A stretch of 64,000 nt of DNA from Scalesia atractyloides (taxonomy: Eukaryota > Streptophyta > Magnoliopsida > Asterales > Asteraceae), in contig CAMTDV010000018.1 in assembly GCA_947069175.1 (NCBI GenBank), positions 37,956,869-38,020,868 of the forward strand. Reading direction: 5' to 3'. Of this stretch, positions 57,136-64,000 are shown piece after piece (the stretch's first letter is position 1; every line of letters starts with the position of its first letter). The notes beneath the pieces were generated by a model. The model did no database searches. It worked only from the letters and a program-made list of their open reading frames with translations, and was not told the DNA's origin. Position numbers and translations under genes: made by a program.

Positions 57136-58340
57136 ATGGCCCCGAAACGCGCACCCCAGATGACTGAGGCAGAAATTGCGCAAATGATAGCGCAGCAACT
57201 TCAGGCAGTTATCCCCACGATTGTGGCGCAAGTTAGCGCCAGTATTAATGCTAACCCGTAACCGAATATGCAACCCTGACCGGTAGGTCAGAACGATAAC
57301 CAAAATAATGGTAGGCCGGTTTGCACATATAAGCATTTCATGGAATGCAAACCGATGGAATTCAACGGAACTGAAGGACCAAATGGGTTTGTGAAATGGG
57401 TCGAGAAGTCGGAATCGGTACTTAATATAAGTAATTGTCCTGGTGATTGCGCAGTTAAATATACAACTTGTACCTTTACCGATCATGCTTTAAACTGGTG
57501 GAACACTATTGTTCAATCTCGCGGACAGGACGCGATTAATGCTATGACTTGGGATGATCTTAAGGTACTGATGAGGGAAAGGTTATGTCCAGCCCATGAA
57601 ATTCAGAAGCTCGAACATGAGTTTTGGGACCTGCAGATGCAAGGTGCCGACCATGCAGATTACACAAACCGCTTCAATGAACTGGCGCGTATATTGCTAG
57701 ACATGGTCCGACTGGAGTCCAAGAGGATTGAAAGGTATATCTGGGGACTGGCCCCAGGAGTGAGGAGTATCATTAACTCCGTGGAATACCTGACCATGCA
57801 CGAGGTGGTAGCCAAGTCAGGTACTGTTACGTACGATATGGTTAGACGCAAGATTCTGACAATGCCGGGAGAGCAGGCCAGAAATAAGCGAGAAGCCCTC
57901 GAGAGTAGTCGAGCAGGGGCAGCAATAACAAAGAGGAGAGAGCTACTAGCCAGGGTTACGCCATGACTACCCCAACGAGCAACTCTGATGGCTATAAAGG
58001 AACTGCCACAAAGTGGAACAAGTGTAATCTCCGCCACGTTGGTAGGTGCCAAACAGTGATGTGCTCGAGGTGCCATAAAAATAGGCATTTTGCCCGAGAC
58101 TGTAGGGTGCCCATGGAACCCAACCCCAAACCAACCCGTTTTTAACCTCCTAGGCCTCAACCCCTTCAGCAGCGACCTCAACAACCATCACCACAGGTTA
58201 CCTACCCCCGTACGTGCTTCGGATGTGGCAGTACGGAACATTTTCAGCGAAATTGCCCGAAGTTCGCTCTGCCAGCAGTAGGAAGGAACACGCAGAACCA
58301 AGCATCTACCTCGAATACAGCTCGAGGCCGTGCCTTTGTC
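57136..58340 (+). pseudogene. D gag
   Basis: ATG 57136 (MAPKRAPQMTEAEIAQMIAQ). Stops at TAA 57259 and TGA about 57277 interrupt the N-terminus; the capsid frame then runs 57340-57966 with GPNGFVKWVEKSESV, ALNWWN and an RLCPAHEIQKLEHEFW block. A shifted frame holds zinc knuckles: CSRCHKNRHFARDC (about 58062) and CFGCGSTEHFQRNC (about 58218) in different frames. Homologous to gag of TR-GAG and B. Confidence 0.9.
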
Positions 58341-59790
58341 ATGGGGCCTGGTGACGCACGCCCGGATCACAATGTGGTTTCAGGTATGTTCCTCGTTTCC
58401 GATCAATTTGCTTCAGTGTTATTTGATACAGGAGCTGATAGAAGTTATGTTTCAATTGCATTTTTGCCACTATTGAATATGCCTGCTGTTGATTTAAAAC
58501 AACCCTATTCCGTTGAACGTGCCAATGGAAAACCGATCACTAGTCACCAACTTATTTGTAACTGCCCTTTAACCCTTAACGGTTACCAATTTACTATTGA
58601 CCTATTACCCATAGAATTGGGTGGTTTCGACATCGTCGTAGGAATGGACCGGCTGTCCAGCCATCCTGCGGAAGTGTTGTGTGAAGATTCCTTTATCCCC
58701 GACAAATGCAATCATGGTACACGGAGAGAAGTTAGGTACCATGCTGAACCTCATATCTCACCTTAAGGCATTGAAGCATATACGACAGGGATGTGACGTG
58801 TTTTTAGCCAGCGTCACGACGGAGGAACCAGCCGAGAAGCGTATTGAAGACATCCCGGTAGTATTGGAATACCTTGATGTGTTCCCGGAAGAATTTCCCG
58901 GATTGCCACCTAATCGGCAAGTCGAGTTTCGCATCGACTTAATACCGGGAACAGAACCCGTTACTAAAGCCCCATATTGTCTTGCACCGTCTGAGATGCA
59001 AGAACTATCGACGCAGCTGCAAGAGTTACTGGATCGGGGTTTCATCCGTCCTAGTTATTCCCCTTGGGGAGCCCCAGTTTTGTTTGTGAAGAAGAAGGAC
59101 GGTAGCTTCCGAATGTGCATCGACTACAGGGAATTGAACAAGGTCACTATTAAAAATCGTTAACCTCTTCCAAGGATCGATGATCTTTTTGATCAGCTAC
59201 AAGAAGCCTGATATTTCTCTAAGACAGATCTTCGCTCAGGTTACCATCAAGTGAAGGTCCAAGAGGATGATATTCCTAAGACAGCATTTCAAACTCGTTA
59301 TGGGCACTATGAGTTCCTAGTTATGCCCTTCGGGCTAACCAACGCACTTGCGGTGTTCATGGACCTCATGAACAGGGTATGTAAACCATACCTCGACAAG
59401 TTTGTCATCGTCTTTATCGACGGAATCCTGATCTACTCCAAGAGCAAGCACGAGCACGAGCATCATTTACGCGCTATATTGGAAATATTACGAAAGGAGC
59501 AATTGTATGCTAAGTTGTCTAAGTGTGACTTCTGGTTGCGGGCTGTACAATTCTAGGGACATGTGGTGGATTAGTACGGAATCCACGTGGATCCAAGCAA
59601 GATAGAGGCAATCAAGAATTGGCCGGCGCCGAAATCTCCAAAGGAGATACGCCAATTCTTGGGGACTGGCAGGGTATTACCGCTGCTTCATCGAAAACTT
59701 CTCAAGTATTGCCCAATCGCTGACCGCTTTGACATAGAAGGACAGGAGTATGAATGGGGTGAAGACCAGGAAACAGCGTTCCGCTGTTAA
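58341..59790 (+). pseudogene. D protease and reverse transcriptase
   Basis: Protease with VLFDTGADRSYV (about 58418). RT from EKRIEDIPVVLEY (about 58837) with SPWGAPVLFVKKKDGSFRMC, then stops TAA 59161 and TGA 59209. The frame continues to the active site at 59413-59424, which reads FIDG instead of FIDD (GGA replaces an aspartate codon), removing a metal-binding residue. TAG at 59554; a frameshift at about 59660 in GLAGYY. Confidence 0.92.
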
Positions 59791-60479
59791 AGAAAAAGTT
59801 ATACGAGGCCCCAATCCTGACGCTACCCGAAGGCAGTGGCGACTTTGTCGTATATTGTGACGCATCGCGACAAGGGCTTGGATGTGTCCTTATGCAAAGG
59901 AATATAGTTATTGCGTACACTTCTAGACAGTTGAAAGTGCACGAAAAGAACCACACGACGCATGATTTGGAACTAGGCGCCGTTATATTTGCACTAAAGA
60001 TTCAGAGGCATTACTTATATGGTACCAAGTGTACTATATATATGGATCACAAAAGCCTCCAACAGGAATTGAACATGAGGCAGCGTAGATGGGTGGAATT
60101 GTTAAACGATTACGACTGTGAAATAAAGTATCACCCCGGGAAAGATAATGTGGTAGCGGGTGCGCTAAGTAGGAAGGATCGAATTAAACCCCTTCGAGTG
60201 AGAGCCTTGGGAATGATTGTGCAAACAAGCCTGATAGATCAAATCCGGAACACGCAGATGCAAGCCTTGGAGGAAAGCCAGTTACCCGGCGAAGGATTCC
60301 ACGGGAATGAGAAAGGTTTTGTGAGGAAAACGGACGAGGTGTCGTATTTCAAGAATCGAGTGTGGATTCCTGCAAATTCGGAGTTGAGACAGTTAATAAT
60401 GGACGAGGCTCATAAGTCGAAATATTCAGTTCACCCCGGTACAGACAAGATGTACCACGACCTTAAAGAATTTTATTGA
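59791..60479 (+). pseudogene. D RNase H and integrase N-terminus
   Basis: RNase H blocks: VVYCDASRQGLGCVL (about 59850), HDLELGAVIFALK (about 59962), MDHKSL (about 60044) and YHPGKDNVVAGALSRK (about 60130). Integrase begins with HKSKYSVHPGTDKMYHDL near 60411. The first segment is in another frame than the 59892 ORF. TGA at 60477 breaks the zinc-finger region. Confidence 0.88.
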
Positions 60480-61196
60480 TGGCCGGGGATGAAAAAGGAC
60501 GTGGCCGAGTACGTGAGCCAATGCTTGACTTGTGCGCAAGTCAAGGCCGAGTATCAGAAACCATCGGGAATGTTACAACAACCCGAGATACCTCAGTGGA
60601 AATGGGAATAAATCATGATGGATTTCGTGACCCATCTTCCGAAAATGCCTCGTGGTCACGATGCGATTTAGGTAGTCGTCGATCGAGTGACCAAATCCGC
60701 ACATTTTATTCCGTTCCGTACTACCTATAAAACGGACCAATTGGCCGAGATCTACACCAATGAAATAGTAGCCAGATATGGTGTCCCGGTTGCTATCGTT
60801 TCAGACCGAGACAGCCACTTTACTTCGCGATACTGGCAGAAACTACAAGAAGCATTAGGGACGCGAATCGATTTGAGTACCGCTTACCATCCCCAAACTG
60901 ATGGCCAATCAGAGCGCACAATCCAAACGTTAGAAGACTTGCTTCGTGCCTGTGTCCTGGACTTCGGAGGGAGTTGGGACAAACATCTTCCATTGGTAGA
61001 ATTCTCCTACAACAATAGTTACCACAACAGCATCCAGGCAGCCCCATACGAGGCACTCTATGGTCGAAAGTGCCGATCACCACTTTGTTGGGCCGAAGTG
61101 GGTGACACTCAACTGACGGGATCTGAACTAGTTCAGGAAACGACCGATAAGGTCCATCAGATTCGGAATCGTCTGAAAGCCGCTCAGAGTCGGTAA
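60480..61196 (+). pseudogene. D integrase catalytic core
   Basis: Zinc-finger cysteines in CLTCAQVK (about 60522). Catalytic D,D,E: MMDFVT (about 60616), SDRDSHF (about 60803) and the E of GQSERTIQTLEDLL (about 60902). Stops at TAA 60609 and TAG about 60669. Close to B's integrase. Confidence 0.9.
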
Positions 61197-61658
61197 AAGA
61201 ATTGGGCTGATGTACGTAGGAAACCGCTATCGTTCAAAGTGGGTGAACGAGTATTGTTAAAAGTATCGCCATGGAAAGGCATTATGAGATGTGAAAAGAC
61301 CGGAAAGTTAGCCCCGCGATACATTGGACCCTACAAGATCCTCGAAAAAGTAGGTCCCATAGAATATAGGTTGAAGCTACCAACCGAGCTTAGTGCCATT
61401 CATAATGTCTTCCATATTTCGAACTTACAGAAGTGCCTTCCGGGCTCGGCCACCCAAATACCGTTGGAGGACATACACGTTGATGGTAAACTCCACTTGG
61501 TAGAAGAGCCAATAGAGATAGTTGATGGCAGAGTTAAGTAATTAAGGCACAACAAGATTTCACTGGTTAAAGTCCGGTGGAACTCGAAACAAGGACCTGA
61601 ATATACCTGGGAACGAAAGGATGAATTCCGTATAAAATATCCTCACCTTTTCCCCTAG
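61197..61658 (+). pseudogene. D integrase C-terminus and chromodomain
   Basis: KPLSFKVGERVLLKVSPWKG, LAPRYIGPYKI and SAIHNVFHISNLQKCL, then TAA at 61539-61541, then a chromodomain KISLVKVRWNSKQGPEYTWE and a stop TAG 61656-61658. Ends shortly before the PPT box. Confidence 0.88.
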
Positions 61659-61670
61659 CTAGACATGGTA

Positions 61671-61705
61671 AATTTCGGGGACAAAATTTCTTAACTCGGG
61701 CAGAC
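61671..61705 (+). other. PPT region of D
   Basis: AAATTTCGGGGACAAAATTTC box (about 61671) and a degraded tract CTCGGGCAGAC before the LTR (the LARD has CTGGGGGAGAC). Confidence 0.7.
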
Positions 61706-63468
61706 TGTGATACCCATGACGAAACCAGGTACCCCTTAATTGGTCCTAAACTTTAAGTCATACTTACAACAATAATTGCACGTAAACTTGTAAACTTGCA
61801 CGACTTGTGTGCTATACTAAACAATATCGATATTGTCTTGGAGGAATCTGAGAGCACGTCATGGTTTACATGACACTATTAAGGACCAACGATGCGAAGT
61901 TGGTGTCCGTAGCCTTTAAACACGTGTTGAACCGGAGCTTTCCGGTTAACAGCGCATTAAACCTTTGACGTTGATTATTGGGTTATCGGTAGCATCATTA
62001 AATATTCCGAGTTCCAGAAGCAACTTAGTTTTGTGCCATAGACTGTGATATAAGGTTTGAAGCTAATCGAAGCCTTAGCACGCAAAACGAAGCAGCTTCC
62101 CGGTGAGGGAAACGCCTTCGTTTCGGGCATAACCTAAGGCAACCAAATGTGCAAGCAACGATCGATCAAGCTTAAAAACACTTAAACTACCCTAATACGG
62201 TACTTTTATGATTAAAACGTAACCGGGTTCGGATTTCGAGACGGTTATGCATGATTTTTAAAATTGAGTCTTTTGACACTAAGAACACACAAAACGGAGC
62301 CCGTTTCGCAAATCGAGAACGCGTCCGGGACCCGAAAACGAACCTAAACGCAAACGGAAGATAAACATCATCTTTTTACACGAGTTACTAAGCACGAGGT
62401 GTCCCACATGGGACCCACCCCAAACCGCCACCCCCTTTTTATATATAAATTTTAATTTTTTTCTTTTCTTTTAATTCCTTTCACCTTCACCCAAAATTAT
62501 GCCATAAGAAGCTTAAGACCAGCTGATATTGTACTATCAAAGGTATAACTCTTGTTTCATAAGGTTTTAATCATGATTTCTTGAGAAAACTTGGTTTAGA
62601 TCATGAAACCCTTTTTAATCCATGATTTTTGAAGGTTTAAACAAATTTATGGGCTGAATAAGAACACCTTAGGAATTCCCTGGTGTTATATACCCTAATC
62701 AGCACCTATTCGACAAAAATCGCATAAGTATTCGATTAACCGAAAAACCATGAAATAAAGCTTGATTGATCTAAGTTCTAGCATATTTGGATTGTACTTG
62801 ATGTGTAGGTACCGAATATAGCTCCTACACCCTTCTGGACTCAAGAAAAACCTGTGGAAACAGAGCTTGCGCTAGGTATATCGCCCGAAAACCGAATCTA
62901 GAGTAGGAAGATTATTGTTTTGACTATAACTTAGTCTGTGATACTTGGATTGAGCTGACATTTGGTGTGGTGATGCAGGGTATTGCCAGGAAGGTCTATG
63001 TAAAGTTTTAGAATTTTTGGAATTTACTACGATTTTTGGTGAAATATTTACTCTTTTAAAGAAAGAATTTCGGAAAATTACCAAACGAATTCAATAAATC
63101 TCCAAATTCTACAGAGACACTAAGGAACATATGTGGAAAATTGAAAGAAATTTCGGAGTCCATTGCTTGAGTTTTGATTTGGGTTAAAATCCGCGTTTTT
63201 GCGAGTTTTTGGTGGCCGGGAACTCACCGAAACGAAATCGGAAAAATCCAAATTTTTTACAGGAAGTTCCTGGACATATTAGGGACTTACTGGAATTTTT
63301 GGGGAATTTTTAGACCGTTGGTGATGATTAATGTTAATTATTTGATTAAATATTGTTTTATAAATAATTTATTTAAGTAAGTAAATGGCCAAAATAAATT
63401 CCCAAATTATTTTTCCCATAATCTACAGATTTTTACTAACTTTTATAAAAATTTACAGATTTTTATTT
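61706..63468 (+). repeat. 3' LTR of D, truncated by E
   Basis: Colinear with the 5' LTR from its start to the equivalent of about 54256, where E enters. Contains TATA-like TTTTTATATATAAATTTT (about 62436). A stretch near 62690 (GGCAGCCGTGGTCACAAATC in the 5' copy) is missing. Confidence 0.88.
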
Positions 63469-64000
63469 TGTTAGGATCTGAGTTTGGATTGATTGTATTG
63501 TTTTAACTAATTTAATAACAGAATGATAAATCATAAAGGACTTTGCAGCAGAAAATAGGGTTTTATAGGGTTTTCAAAAAGTGATGATGACGTGGCATCT
63601 GATACACCACAATCGAATAACATATGTCCACGCGTAACCTCTGATTGACAATGGAAGACAGTTGTTTGGCTAACCACTGACAGAGTAACCTATCAGTGGT
63701 TGTGACCAAAAGTTAACACTATCAGAGGTTCCACATCAGTGGATAGATTTTTCTGAACAACAGTGGTTTTGTGCTATCAGAGCTTTGAACAGATTTTATG
63801 GATTTTATTGAAAAATTCAATTTTAACTATTTTTAAGAATGAATTTCTGATATTCTAAAAACATTTTATTGCTATTTATACATGGATCACAAGAAAATTG
63901 TTTTTAATCAATGTTTAGCATTACAAGTCTAGAAATCAAACTGTCAAATGTGGAAGCATCAAGTGCTTTTGTCAACACATCTGCAAGTTGATCCTTGATA
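63469..64000 (-). mobile_element. Ty1/copia element E, 3' end, runs off right edge
   Basis: Minus orientation. A 3' LTR starts (plus reading) TGTTAGGATCTGAG at 63469; its right limit is not resolved (a GATCACA end near 63889 is possible). Beyond it are the last codons of RNase H. The repeated motif ATCAG(A/T)GG lies in the LTR (63638-63782). Different family from C and F. Confidence 0.8.
63918..64000 (-). CDS. RNase H C-terminus of copia E (partial)
   Basis: In the minus sense the frame reads DQLADVLTKALDASTFDSLI and ends at TAA about 63918. The ADVLTKAL motif is typical of the end of copia RNase H. The remainder is outside the window. Confidence 0.85.

Larger units (their letters stand above)
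52465..63468 (+). mobile_element. Ty3/gypsy chromovirus D (Tekay-like), in 3' LTR of C
   Basis: 5' LTR 52465-55499, PBS 55505-55517 (mutated), upstream ORF, gag, PR, RT, RNase H, IN, chromodomain, PPT, 3' LTR from 61706. The left target copy would be GTCTT (52460-52464); the right one is beyond the window because E interrupts the 3' LTR. LTR and leader are homologous to the LARD. Confidence 0.92.

Noticed and set aside
63469..63889. Assigning an exact 421-bp LTR to E
   Set aside because: A CA end at 63889 would place the TATA box within 15 bases of the LTR start, and no good PPT is seen, so the limit is left open.

Overview
This window contains no recognisable host gene. It is a plant retrotransposon graveyard: a stack of LTR retrotransposons inserted inside one another. 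The coding families (Sirevirus-like Ty1/copia and Tekay-like Ty3/gypsy chromoviruses with a C-terminal chromodomain), the initiator-tRNA-Met primer sites and the 5-bp target-site duplications (TSDs) point to a large repeat-rich flowering-plant genome. The LTR style resembles Asteraceae, but I hold that only weakly. Letter names for elements are mine. Layout: 1-2917 is a minus-oriented LTR-element fragment (A). From about 3044 to 52464 runs a plus-strand Sirevirus-like copia (C): broken RT/RNase H (3044-4975), a non-coding linker, a split env-like ORF (10283-10545 and 48679-52227), a PPT, and a 3' LTR truncated at 52464. C carries three insertions in the window: a small non-autonomous copia C1 (5677-8845, TSD AATCT), a large retrotransposon derivative (LARD; 10546-48678, TSD GAAAT) sitting inside the env-like ORF, and a Tekay-type gypsy D (52465 onward) in C's own 3' LTR. 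The LARD carries three further insertions: gypsy B (14056-24777, minus, TSD CTTGT), a gag-only element TR-GAG (26110-33913, plus, TSD TACCC) and a deleted Sirevirus F (37710-44729, minus, TSD AGTGC). D's 3' LTR is cut at 63469 by a minus-strand copia E that runs off the right edge. Almost all coding regions are broken by stops or frameshifts. The exception is the 461-codon gag of TR-GAG, which is open from end to end. D and B have the autonomous order gag-PR-RT-RNase H-IN-chromodomain but are dead: D has FIDG in place of FIDD in RT plus many stops, and B lost its RNase H core in frame. The LARD shares LTR and leader homology with D, so it was probably mobilised in trans by D-type enzymes. TR-GAG has no pol and also needs a helper. 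The most unusual signals are non-coding. (1) A stem-loop with an almost invariant loop (GGATACGCCGCTGGTACTTC plus a TATATA run) occurs in three different elements with entirely different but self-complementary stems, and four times within TR-GAG. (2) The TR-GAG LTRs each hold five tRNA-like units with Pol III A/B-box-like motifs. (3) The Sirevirus family carries arrays of an 18-bp palindrome, CAAGTTCG-NN-CGAACTTG, in its LTRs, leader and pre-env linker.
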